The notes beneath the pieces are model-generated. The model worked only from the letters and a program-made list of their open reading frames with translations, searched no databases and was not told where the DNA came from. Shown piece by piece: positions 46,050 to 53,686 of a DNA stretch of 64,000 bases. The position numbers and the translations under genes were made by a program. Source of the DNA: Acidimicrobiia bacterium. GTDB lineage: Bacteria > Actinomycetota > Acidimicrobiia > Acidimicrobiales > Acidimicrobilacustridaceae. The DNA lies in assembly GCA_020832495.1 (NCBI GenBank), contig JAFIEP010000029.1:1-64000 (forward strand), written 5' to 3'. Positions within the stretch are counted from its first letter, which is position 1, and the number at the start of each line of letters is the position of its first letter.

Positions 46050-46904
46050 GTGGCCGACACCACCTGTTTCGAGCTCGAGACGGTCGGCCGGGTCGCGCAC
46101 CTGCGGCTCTGCCGGCCCGACGCCTACAACACGATGACCCGCGAGTTCTGGTCGGAGCTGCCGGCCCTCGTGCGCCAGCTCGACGACGCCGGCGAGGTAC
46201 GGGCCATCGTCATCTCGTCGACCGGCAAGCACTTCTCCGCCGGCATGGACCTCGGCGTGTTCACCGGGGACAGCCTGGGCGACGGCGCCGGGTCCGGTGG
46301 GAGCACCGAAGCTGGCCGCCAGCGAGCGCGCGTGCGCCAGATGGTGTTGGCGCTGCAGGACTCGTTCACGGCCCTCGAACGGGCGCGGATACCGGTACTC
46401 GCCGCAGTGCAGGGCGGGTGCATCGGGGGCGCTGTCGACATGATCTCGGCCTGTGACCTGCGCTACGCCTCGGCCGACGCCTTCTTCGTGGTGCAGGAGA
46501 TCAACATCGGCATGACCGCCGATGTCGGCACCCTGCAACGCCTGCCGAAGATCATCCCCGACGGCATCGCCCGGGAGATGGCCTACCTCGGTCGGCGCCT
46601 ACCGGCGCAGCGGGCCTACGAGGTGGGCCTGGTGAACGAGGTGTTCGAGGACCACGAGGCACTGGTGGACGGCGTGCTGGGCATCGCCACGGAGATCGCC
46701 GAGAAGAGCCCCTTGGCCATCTGGGGGACGAAGGTGGCGGTCACCTACGCCCGTGACCACTCGGTGTCCGACAGCTTGGAGCACATCGCCAACTGGCAGG
46801 CCGGCATGTTCCAGCCGGCCGACATGCTGGAGTGCTTCACCGCCAAGGGCGAGGGTCGTGCCCCCGAATTCGACGACCTGCTGCCCAACGTCAAGGGCCT
46901 CTGA
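46050..46904 (+). CDS. crotonase-family protein, delta3,5-delta2,4-dienoyl-CoA isomerase-like
   Basis: 284 aa enoyl-CoA hydratase/isomerase fold. Oxyanion-hole segments are KHFSAGMDLGVF and VQGGCIGGAVDMISACDLRYAS. The three acidic residues of dienoyl-CoA isomerases are all in place: Asp in GGAVDMI, Glu in VVQEINIG and Asp in MTADVGTLQRLPKII. This points to shifting conjugated double bonds during breakdown of unsaturated fatty acids rather than to hydration. The GTG at 46050 follows the diiron stop by 1 nt, so the operon is tightly packed. Cytoplasmic. Confidence 0.88.
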   Translation: MADTTCFELETVGRVAHLRLCRPDAYNTMTREFWSELPALVRQLDDAGEVRAIVISSTGKHFSAGMDLGVFTGDSLGDGAGSGGSTEAGRQRARVRQMVLALQDSFTALERARIPVLAAVQGGCIGGAVDMISACDLRYASADAFFVVQEINIGMTADVGTLQRLPKIIPDGIAREMAYLGRRLPAQRAYEVGLVNEVFEDHEALVDGVLGIATEIAEKSPLAIWGTKVAVTYARDHSVSDSLEHIANWQAGMFQPADMLECFTAKGEGRAPEFDDLLPNVKGL

Positions 46905-46937
46905 CCCGCCGAGCCGCCCGGCCGTCCGTGGGTGCGC

Positions 46938-47624
46938 TCAGCTCTCCCGGCCGAAGTGGGACTCGTCGATGGGTGGCAGGAAGTTCCAGGTGAGATCCCC
47001 GATGCGCACCAGCGTGGAGGAGATCCACCCGCCCATGGCGGCGAAGTGGTCGTCGAGGCTGGAGCCGTCGGCCAGGGTGTCCTCGTCGAGTTCGTAGGCC
47101 CCCTCGTAGGACACCTCGATGGCGTGCTCGGGGTCGTCGAGGGCGTCGGGGTAGCTGGTCTCCACGGTCGGACCCGACCGGTCGAGGCGTTGGCGCCCGA
47201 CCAGGGGGCTGTGCTCGGGGAGCGAGCCCAACAACAGCGCCGGGTCGGGGGCGGCGGCCAGGCGCTGGACCCGCAGGACGACCTCCACCTCGATGCGGGG
47301 CGGTTCGTCGAAGGACTCGCCGATGTACCAGGTCCGGTAGGCCGTCTGCGCCCAGGTGGGCCACACCAGGGTGAGGTCGGCCTGGACCCGAGGCGGCATG
47401 CCTTCGCCAGGGAGCCCGTAGCTGGTCTCCCAGGTCAGGTCACCGAGCAACACGTCGGCGTGGAACCGCTCCTCGAACGCCTGTCGCTCGAGCAGTGCCC
47501 CTTCGAGGGCGTCTCGGAGCGCTCCGATGGCATCGGTGAAGACGTGGTCCAGCATCTGCGCAGCAGGGTAGTGGTCGCTGCCACTGGGTCGGTACCTCGC
47601 CGGTTCTCGTGGTGCGCTCCTCAC
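46938..47624 (-). CDS. hypothetical protein
   Basis: 228 aa. Soluble, acidic, no Cys, no signal peptide. Beta-strand-like stretches (ADVLLGDLTWETSYGLP; PRIEVEVVLRVQRLA; IEVSYEGAYELDED; LVRIGDLTWNFLPP) suggest a two-sheet fold, and the phrase LGDLTW/IGDLTW occurs twice, so there may be an internal repeat. The GTG at 47624 overlaps the stop of the VOC gene as GTGA, which argues for coupling; ATG 47555 (MLDHVFTDAIG) is the alternative. I do not recognise a family and assign no function. Confidence 0.65.
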   Translation of the reverse strand: MRSAPREPARYRPSGSDHYPAAQMLDHVFTDAIGALRDALEGALLERQAFEERFHADVLLGDLTWETSYGLPGEGMPPRVQADLTLVWPTWAQTAYRTWYIGESFDEPPRIEVEVVLRVQRLAAAPDPALLLGSLPEHSPLVGRQRLDRSGPTVETSYPDALDDPEHAIEVSYEGAYELDEDTLADGSSLDDHFAAMGGWISSTLVRIGDLTWNFLPPIDESHFGRES

Positions 47625-48316
47625 CCCTCCCGTGGAGGCTCGGGGTCCATGAACGCGATGGCCACCGACATGCCGAGCGCCTTGTGGCGGAGCGTGGTGA
47701 TGCGCCGCCCGGGTTGGACGGCGTCCTTCACCCGGCCGAGGTGCTCACCGAGCCCCTCGACCGTGTGGTCGAGGTCGGCCACGGTGAGGGCCAACCCGAA
47801 GAACCCACAGGGCCCGTCGCCCAGCGGCGTCGGTGGTGCCACCAACTCGATGATGGTCGGGCCGGCCCGGAAGAACGTCTGCAGCATGGGACCGCCGTAG
47901 ATGTCGGTGGAGCGGGTGCGGCGAGGTGGAAGACCCACCGCCTCGAACGCAGCCACGGTTCGGTCGTGGTCGGGCGACAGGATCACTACGTGGTCGATCA
48001 GCTGTGCCCCGTTGGGATGCACCACGCCCGCCGGCGGCGCGCCGCCTTTGGTCACGGCGCGGGTCGGCAGGCCGTCGAGCGCCGTGCCGTCCTCGCTGTC
48101 GTCCAGGCCGTCGGCGTCGATGCCCGCCAGCTCCCAGGACAGGATCCGCCGCGGCCCGTCGGACCCCACCAGGGTCACGGCCGTGTGGCCCAGCCAGCAG
48201 GTGCTGTCCTGCATGGCGAAGCCTGCTGCTGCCCAGGCCTCGGGTGCGTCGCCCACGTCGATCTGCGTGATCCGAACGCCGACGAGCGGTGGGTCGGGGA
48301 GCGCCTCGTCATCCAT
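47621..48316 (-). CDS. VOC-superfamily (glyoxalase/dioxygenase fold) protein
   Basis: 231 aa with two vicinal-oxygen-chelate-like halves. The first (ITQIDVGDAPEAWAAAGFAMQDSTCWLGHTAVTLVG) and second (QLIDHVVILSPDHDRTVAAFEAVGLPPRRTRS, then IIELVAPPTP) show the beta-alpha-beta-beta pattern. The metal ligands H (IDHVV) and E (IELVAP) are present in the second half, though activity cannot be asserted. Similar proteins are annotated as glyoxalase-like. The ATG at 48316 has TAGGGT 7 nt upstream. It diverges from the phosphomutase gene and is coupled to the hypothetical gene behind it. Confidence 0.78.
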   Translation of the reverse strand: MDDEALPDPPLVGVRITQIDVGDAPEAWAAAGFAMQDSTCWLGHTAVTLVGSDGPRRILSWELAGIDADGLDDSEDGTALDGLPTRAVTKGGAPPAGVVHPNGAQLIDHVVILSPDHDRTVAAFEAVGLPPRRTRSTDIYGGPMLQTFFRAGPTIIELVAPPTPLGDGPCGFFGLALTVADLDHTVEGLGEHLGRVKDAVQPGRRITTLRHKALGMSVAIAFMDPEPPREG

Positions 48317-48323
48317 GCGGCGC

Positions 48324-48329
48324 ACCCTA
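48324..48329 (-). promoter_or_regulatory. -10-like box for the VOC gene (leaderless)
   Basis: TAGGGT on the minus strand, 7 nt before the ATG at 48316. The divergent phosphomutase gene has GAGACT at 48407-48412, 6 nt before its ATG. Confidence 0.45.
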
Positions 48330-48418
48330 CCGGGGACCTGTGGCCAGAGTCCTCGGTCCCGGCCGCGCGGCAACCGACGATGTCCGAGGTGGTCCGGCCG
48401 AGCCGCGAGACTGCACTC

Positions 48419-50122
48419 ATGAACCTCCCCGAACCGTTGGCTGGTCGCGTGGCGGCGTGGCTGGCCGCGGATCCCGATCCGAGGACGCGGGCCGAGCTCC
48501 AGGGTCTGCTCGACGCCGGGGATGTGGACGGGGTGACCGAGCGATTCGGCAGCGACCTGAGCTTCGGGACGTCGGGCCTGCGGGCGCCGATCGGGGCGGG
48601 CCCCACCCGCATCAACCGCCTGGTGGCCCGACAGGTTGCTGCCGGGCTGGCCGAGCACCTCCGTCGGGAGTGCGAGACACCGCAGCCGATGGTGATCGTC
48701 GGCCACGACGCCCGTCACGGCTCTGCCGACTTCGCTGCCGAGGTAGCGGGTGTCCTGCGCTCCCACGGGGCCCACGTCGTGTGCTCCGAGCCGGACGTTC
48801 CCACGCCGGTCGTCGTCTGGACGCACGCCACGTCCGGAGCAGACGCCTCGGTGGTGTGCACCGCAAGTCACAACCCGCCGTCGGACAACGGGATGAAGAT
48901 CTACCTGGCCGACGCCTTGCAACCGGTGCCGCCCGAGGACGAACGTCTGGCGGCACGAATCGCATCCGCACCGCTGGCTGCGGGACGCGACGGCCCCCAC
49001 GGCCCCGCCGGCCCGTACCGGGCGAGCGACGCCGCGCCGGGGTTCGTCGATGCCTACGTCGAGCACGTGGCGGCCCTGGTGCCCGAGGGCCCGCGTGGGT
49101 TGCGGTGCGTCTACACGCCGCTGCACGGTGTGGCCTGGCCGGTGTTGTGTCGCTGCTTCGAGGCGGCTGGCTTCCCCGTCCCCGACGTCGTGGCGACCCA
49201 GCGCGACCCACACCCTGGCTTCCCGACCGTCGTCAGCCCGAACCCGGAGGAGCCGGGGGTTCTCGCCGCTGCTGTGCAGCAGGCCGCTCGCAGCGACGCC
49301 GAGGTGGTCCTGGCCAACGACCCCGATGGCGACCGGCTCGCCCTCGTGGCGCCCATCGACGGGGCGGACCCCGGCGACCCGACCTCGTGGCGCCAGATGA
49401 GTGGCAACGAGTTGGGGTTGTTGCTGGCCGACCACCTGCTTCGCCGGTCACCACCGGACGCGGACCGGCTGGTGGTCACGGCGTTCGAGACGTCGCGGGC
49501 GGTGGCCCGGCTGGCAACGGCGTCCGGTGCCCGCCACGTGGACGTGCCGACGGGCTTCAAGTGGATCATGCGGCGCGCCGTGGCCGAACCGGGTGCCTTC
49601 GTGTTCGGCTGCGAGGAGGCGATCGGCTACGCCGTGGATGCCGCAGTGCCGGACAAGGACGGCATTGCTGCTGCTGTGGTTGTGGCCGCCCTGGTGGCAG
49701 AGCTGTCGGCGACGGGCCACACCGTGTGGGATCGGCTGGCGGCCGTCGACGACCGCATCGGCTGCCACCGCAGCGCCACGCGGTGGACCGTGCTCACCGG
49801 CGTCGGGGCACGCACCCGCCTGGCGGGAATGGTCGACGCCCTGCGTCGCTCGCCGCCGACGGCGATCGGCGGACGCCGGGTCGAGCACATGACCGACCTC
49901 ACCGACGGCTCGCTGGGTTCGCCGGTGGATGCGCTGGTGTTCGACCTGGCGGACGGGGCCCGGCTCGTGGTGCGTCCCAGCGGCACCGAGCCCAAGGTGA
50001 AGGTCTACGCCGAGGTGGTGGCACCCGCGACCGACGGAGGCCAGGAGGCTGCGGCCGCGGCCGACGAGTTGGCTGCCGCCGCCCTCCGGCGCATCACCGA
50101 CGGCTCGACGGACCAGCACTAG
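48419..50122 (+). CDS. phosphoglucomutase/phosphomannomutase family protein
   Basis: 567 aa alpha-D-phosphohexomutase that interconverts hexose-1- and hexose-6-phosphates. The phosphoserine loop is CTASHNPPSDNG, the metal loop is NDPDGDRLALV, the sugar-binding loop is CEEAIGYAVD, and the phosphate-binding RPSGTEPKVKVYAE lies near the C-terminus. Length and order match the PgcA/PMM-type group. The ATG at 48419 follows GAGACT by 6 nt. It could supply glucose-1-phosphate or mannose-1-phosphate for the polysaccharide locus that follows, or connect with glycogen metabolism. Transcribed with the MBOAT gene 29 nt downstream. Confidence 0.9.
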   Translation: MNLPEPLAGRVAAWLAADPDPRTRAELQGLLDAGDVDGVTERFGSDLSFGTSGLRAPIGAGPTRINRLVARQVAAGLAEHLRRECETPQPMVIVGHDARHGSADFAAEVAGVLRSHGAHVVCSEPDVPTPVVVWTHATSGADASVVCTASHNPPSDNGMKIYLADALQPVPPEDERLAARIASAPLAAGRDGPHGPAGPYRASDAAPGFVDAYVEHVAALVPEGPRGLRCVYTPLHGVAWPVLCRCFEAAGFPVPDVVATQRDPHPGFPTVVSPNPEEPGVLAAAVQQAARSDAEVVLANDPDGDRLALVAPIDGADPGDPTSWRQMSGNELGLLLADHLLRRSPPDADRLVVTAFETSRAVARLATASGARHVDVPTGFKWIMRRAVAEPGAFVFGCEEAIGYAVDAAVPDKDGIAAAVVVAALVAELSATGHTVWDRLAAVDDRIGCHRSATRWTVLTGVGARTRLAGMVDALRRSPPTAIGGRRVEHMTDLTDGSLGSPVDALVFDLADGARLVVRPSGTEPKVKVYAEVVAPATDGGQEAAAAADELAAAALRRITDGSTDQH

Positions 50123-50151
50123 GGTTCGCTGGTCCGAATCGGGCACCCCCC

Positions 50152-51600
50152 ATGCTCTTTCCTTCCGTCGACTTCGCCGTGTTCTTCCTGGTGGTGTTCA
50201 CCGGGAACTGGATCCTGCGGCCGAACCGGACGCTGTGGCTGGGCTTCCTCCTGGGTTCGTCGTTCGTGTTCTACGGATGGTGGGACTGGCGCTTCTGCTT
50301 CCTGCTCGGTGGTTCCATCCTCTTCAACTGGTGGATGGGAGGAGCGGTCGCCCGGGCCCTGGGCGACGATCGCCGTCGGACCGACCAGTCCCGCTGGTTG
50401 GTGCGCGCTGCGGTGGCCACCAACCTCGGGGTCCTCGCCTACTTCAAGTACGCCGAGTGGGGAGTGCGATCGGTCGCCGACGGGCTGGCCTCGCTGGGTG
50501 TGGCGGTCGACCCGCCGTTGCTCGAGATCATCCTGCCCCTGGGGATCAGCTTCTTCACCTTCCAGGCGTTGAGCTACGTCATCGACATCGGTCGGGGGAC
50601 GTCGTCGCCGCTCCCGTTGCTGCCGTTCGCCACCTACCTGTCGTTCTTCCCCCAGCTCGTGGCCGGCCCCATCGTGCGAGCGAACGAGCTGGCGCCGCAG
50701 TTCGACGAACGCGCCGACCCTCGCTACGTCGAGGCCACCCGAGCCTTCCTGCTCATCTTCAGAGGCCTGTTCAAGAAGGTGGTCATCGCCGACTTCCTGG
50801 CCACCGAGATCGTGAACCCGGTGTTCGCCAATCCCTCGAGCTACTCGGGGCTCGAGAACCTGGTGGCGGTCTATGCCTTCGCCATTCAGATCTACGCTGA
50901 CTTCAGCGCCTACACCGACATCGCCATCGGCGTGGCGCTGCTGCTGGGCTTCCGTCTGCCGGAGAACTTCAACGCCCCCTACATCGCGTCGTCGTTGCAG
51001 GACTTCTGGCGCCGGTGGCACATGACGCTCTCCCGCTGGCTGCGCGACTACCTCTACATCCCGCTCGGTGGGAACCGTCTCGGGGTGCGGCGGATGTACG
51101 TCAACTTGGGGCTGACCATGGTGCTCGGCGGTCTGTGGCACGGCGCCGAGTGGACGATGGTCATCTGGGGCGCCATCCACGGCGGCTTCCTGGCAGCCGA
51201 GCGTGCGACCAAGGCAGCCTGGCACCGCCGCGGGGTCATTGGACTGCCACCGGGGTTCGTGCGGGTGGCCCAATGGCTGCTCACCATCCACGTGGTCTGT
51301 CTGGCGTGGATCTTCTTCCGAGCGGAGAGCTTCGGGCAGGCCATGGAGATGCTCGGTCGCATCCTCTCGCTGGCACCGGCGAACGTCCTGGTCGAGGATC
51401 CGATCACCACCGTGGTGCTGGCGGCCATCTTCGTCAGCCTGGCGCTGCAGTTCGTACCCCAGCGCTGGGTCGACGAGGTGGGACAGCGGGCGTCGGTGGC
51501 CTGGCCCGCCGCCATGATGGTGGCCATCACGGTGCTGCTCACGGTGACCGACGCCCTGGGGCCCGAAGGTGTGGCCGAGTTCATCTACTTCCAGTTCTGA
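50152..51600 (+). CDS. MBOAT-family membrane O-acyltransferase (AlgI-like)
   Basis: 482 aa with about eleven predicted transmembrane helices. Family landmarks: LFPSVDFAVFFLVVF at the N-terminus, YFKYAEW, LPLGISFFTFQALSYVIDI, SFFPQLVAGPIVR, and the catalytic-His segment LGGLWHGAEWTMVIWG, preceded by FWRRWHMTLSRWLRDYLYIPLGG. Such proteins move acetyl groups across the membrane for O-acetylation of extracellular polysaccharide, usually with a periplasmic SGNH partner. The following gene at 51710 is one. The last codons begin a run of four 10-bp repeats. The pair forms the front of the polysaccharide region. Confidence 0.92.
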   Translation: MLFPSVDFAVFFLVVFTGNWILRPNRTLWLGFLLGSSFVFYGWWDWRFCFLLGGSILFNWWMGGAVARALGDDRRRTDQSRWLVRAAVATNLGVLAYFKYAEWGVRSVADGLASLGVAVDPPLLEIILPLGISFFTFQALSYVIDIGRGTSSPLPLLPFATYLSFFPQLVAGPIVRANELAPQFDERADPRYVEATRAFLLIFRGLFKKVVIADFLATEIVNPVFANPSSYSGLENLVAVYAFAIQIYADFSAYTDIAIGVALLLGFRLPENFNAPYIASSLQDFWRRWHMTLSRWLRDYLYIPLGGNRLGVRRMYVNLGLTMVLGGLWHGAEWTMVIWGAIHGGFLAAERATKAAWHRRGVIGLPPGFVRVAQWLLTIHVVCLAWIFFRAESFGQAMEMLGRILSLAPANVLVEDPITTVVLAAIFVSLALQFVPQRWVDEVGQRASVAWPAAMMVAITVLLTVTDALGPEGVAEFIYFQF

Positions 51601-51630
51601 CCAGTTCCGACCAGTTCTGACCAGTTCTGA
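51591..51630 (+). repeat. four tandem 10-bp repeats CCAGTTCTGA
   Basis: Units at 51591-51600, 51601-51610 (one change, CCAGTTCCGA), 51611-51620 and 51621-51630. The first unit includes the stop codon of the MBOAT gene. The run is followed by a partial unit. It could be slippage-prone or a regulatory array; its meaning is unknown. Confidence 0.85.
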
Positions 51631-51695
51631 ACAGGTCGGCCGGTGCACCGGCGAGCGCGTCGAGGAGGGTCGTCGGGGCGTCGCCACCTGCACGG

Positions 51696-51701
51696 TAGCG
51701 T
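51696..51701 (+). promoter_or_regulatory. -10-like box for the SGNH gene
   Basis: TAGCGT, 8 nt before the ATG at 51710, with no ribosome site. It supports this start rather than the longer open frame upstream. Confidence 0.45.
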
Positions 51702-51709
51702 TGCCGGAC

Positions 51710-52957
51710 ATGTCCCCGGCAGTGTCGACTCCGAACGAGAAGCGGCGTGTGGCTGCCTCCCGTGCACCGCGGTCGACGACAGCGGGACCGGGTCGCCCCG
51801 CCCCCGACGTCCGTGAGGGTCCAGCGGTGCTCGTCCGACCGATCCGCTCGCCTCGTCCGGGCACGATGCCCGCCGGGCTGGCGCTCATGATCATGGCCGT
51901 GGGCCTGTTCGGCGCCCTCCTCGTGAACGCCGAGGCGATGGCACGCACCTCCCGCGGCCAGCCGGACAACCCGGAGTGGCGTACCTCGGTCATCGACGGC
52001 ATTGCCGCGGTCAGCGGCTTCTTCCACCTCACCGCGCCCCGCTCCGCGCTCGATGACCGCTTGGGCAAGAACCAGACCGACGACGCCGACATCGATGCCG
52101 TGCTCGCCGAGCGGGCCAGTCGGGCCGAGGCGGCCGAGGAAGCGGCCCGTCGGGCCGAGGAGGCCGCTGCTGCTGCTGCGCTGGCGCCGCCCGAGCTGCG
52201 GGTCCCGACACCTGAGGCCCCGCTGCGGGTGTACGTGGCGGGCGATTCGATGGCGGGAGGTCTGGGTCCGGCCTTCCAGCGGGTGGGTGCCGAGACCGGG
52301 CTCGTGTCGGTGCAGGTCGACTACCGCGTCTCGTCGGGTCTGGTCCGACCGGATTTCTTCAACTGGCCACAGCACCTGGCTCGACAGGTGGTGGATGTGG
52401 AGGATCCCGATGTCGTCGTGGTGCAGTTCGGCGCCAACGACATGCAGAACATCGCGCTCGACGGGGCGGCGTTGCCACTGGGCAGCGAGGAGTGGTTGGC
52501 CGAGTACCGGCGTCGGGTGGCGGGCACCATGGACCTGCTGCAGGCCCCGTCCTCCCGAGACAGCGGGCCACGGTTGGTGCTGTGGATGGGTCTGCCACCG
52601 GTCGGGCCGAACTCGGGCATCGACCCGGCGATGGTGGATCACGTCAACCACATCTACGCGTCAGAAGCGGCGTCTCGCCCGTGGGTCGTCTACGTCGACA
52701 CGTGGGCCTACCTGGCGGGCGAGGACGGCTATGCCAAACGGCTGGTGAACGCCGACGGTCAGGACCGGGAGATGCGCGCCGGTGACGACGTGCACCTCAG
52801 CGTGCCCGGTGCTCAGCGCCTGGCCTGGGCGCTCCTCGACCGTCTCGGTGGCCTGGTCGATCTCAGCGCCTCGGAAGCTGTGCCCCCCGAGTCCGAGACG
52901 GCCCCGCCGGGGCTCGAGGAGCGCGTGGAGCTTCCTGTCCCGTCGCCGCTGAGCTGA
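51710..52957 (+). CDS. membrane-anchored SGNH/GDSL hydrolase (DUF459-like)
   Basis: 415 aa. A basic, Pro-rich cytoplasmic N-terminus (1-53), one transmembrane helix (about 54-73), and an Ala/Glu/Arg-rich coiled-coil-like stalk (about 128-165) lead to the catalytic domain. That domain has block I GDSMAGG with the nucleophilic Ser, block III VQFGANDMQN, and block V DDVHLSVPGAQR with the catalytic Asp and His. It most likely transfers or removes acetyl groups on extracellular polysaccharide with the MBOAT protein upstream, like AlgX/PatB-type partners (family inference). Leaderless start at 51710. Confidence 0.85.
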   Translation: MSPAVSTPNEKRRVAASRAPRSTTAGPGRPAPDVREGPAVLVRPIRSPRPGTMPAGLALMIMAVGLFGALLVNAEAMARTSRGQPDNPEWRTSVIDGIAAVSGFFHLTAPRSALDDRLGKNQTDDADIDAVLAERASRAEAAEEAARRAEEAAAAAALAPPELRVPTPEAPLRVYVAGDSMAGGLGPAFQRVGAETGLVSVQVDYRVSSGLVRPDFFNWPQHLARQVVDVEDPDVVVVQFGANDMQNIALDGAALPLGSEEWLAEYRRRVAGTMDLLQAPSSRDSGPRLVLWMGLPPVGPNSGIDPAMVDHVNHIYASEAASRPWVVYVDTWAYLAGEDGYAKRLVNADGQDREMRAGDDVHLSVPGAQRLAWALLDRLGGLVDLSASEAVPPESETAPPGLEERVELPVPSPLS

Positions 52958-53006
52958 CGTCGCCCTCGTGCACAGGTGCGGGGGGCGGACGGACGTCGGT
53001 GGGGCA

Positions 53007-53399
53007 TCACCCCACGTCGGTGCGTTCGGGATGGCTGGCGGTCACCACGGTGTGGATCCCCCCGCGCACGTTCCAGTCGGTGACGACCGTCATCGACCGT
53101 GGGTGCAGCGCCGCCACCAGGTCATCCAGGATCTGGTTGGTCAGGGCCTCGTGGAACTGGGCCTCGGACCGGAAGCTCCACAGGTACTGCTTCAGCGACT
53201 TCAACTCGACGAGGTGAGCGTCGGGTACGTAGCTGATGGTGACGGTGGCGAAGTCCGGCTGTCCGGTGACCGGGCACACACAGGTGAGCTCTGGCGAGCT
53301 GCAGCGGACCTCGTAGGAGCGCTCGGGGGACGGGTTGTCGATGGCGACCAGGTCGCGACCTGGTCGGGTCGGTCGGTGACCGAGCGGTTCGGACGACAT
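53007..53399 (-). CDS. queF: NADPH-dependent 7-cyano-7-deazaguanine reductase QueF
   Basis: 130 aa, the short (YkvM-type) QueF that reduces preQ0 to preQ1 in queuosine biosynthesis. TCVCPVTGQPDFATV carries the catalytic Cys, ELKSLKQYLWSFR the substrate-binding Glu and the QueF motif, and FHEALTNQIL and WNVRGGIHT complete the T-fold. It stands alone on the minus strand between plus-strand polysaccharide genes. The ATG at 53399 follows TAGCGT by 6 nt, so it is probably leaderless. No other queuosine gene or preQ1 riboswitch is visible in the window. Confidence 0.93.
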   Translation of the reverse strand: MSSEPLGHRPTRPGRDLVAIDNPSPERSYEVRCSSPELTCVCPVTGQPDFATVTISYVPDAHLVELKSLKQYLWSFRSEAQFHEALTNQILDDLVAALHPRSMTVVTDWNVRGGIHTVVTASHPERTDVG

Positions 53400-53405
53400 G
53401 CGAGC

Positions 53406-53411
53406 ACGCTA
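53406..53411 (-). promoter_or_regulatory. -10-like box for queF (leaderless)
   Basis: TAGCGT on the minus strand, 6 nt before the ATG at 53399. The 287-nt gap between queF and the Wzz/BY-kinase gene otherwise holds only a less GC-rich stretch near 53590-53630 and no obvious gene. Confidence 0.5.
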
Positions 53412-53686
53412 CCGCCGCCGACGGCGGCCGGGCAGTTCGAGGGTCCACCGTGACGCACCAGTGGTGTGCCCGACCGCCTCGCCTGGGTGACGGTGCGGTG
53501 CATGTCGGATGAACTGCCGCTCAGGTGCGCAGAGGCGCCGGTCGAAGAATGCTCCGGAGCGGTCGTGTTCGGCGTGACCGAAGTAGTACGCTCCGTGTTC
53601 TGATCAGCCAACTGAATCTCTTCAACCTGGCGCTGCCGAGACGGCGCCGTGCGCCGCGGTCGCGGATCGAAGCCACAAGGTGATGC

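Noticed and set aside
52999-53015. GTGGGG-CATCA-CCCCAC hairpin at the end of queF, considered as a terminator
   Set aside because: Six pairs only, and partly inside the coding end of queF; too weak to list as a feature.
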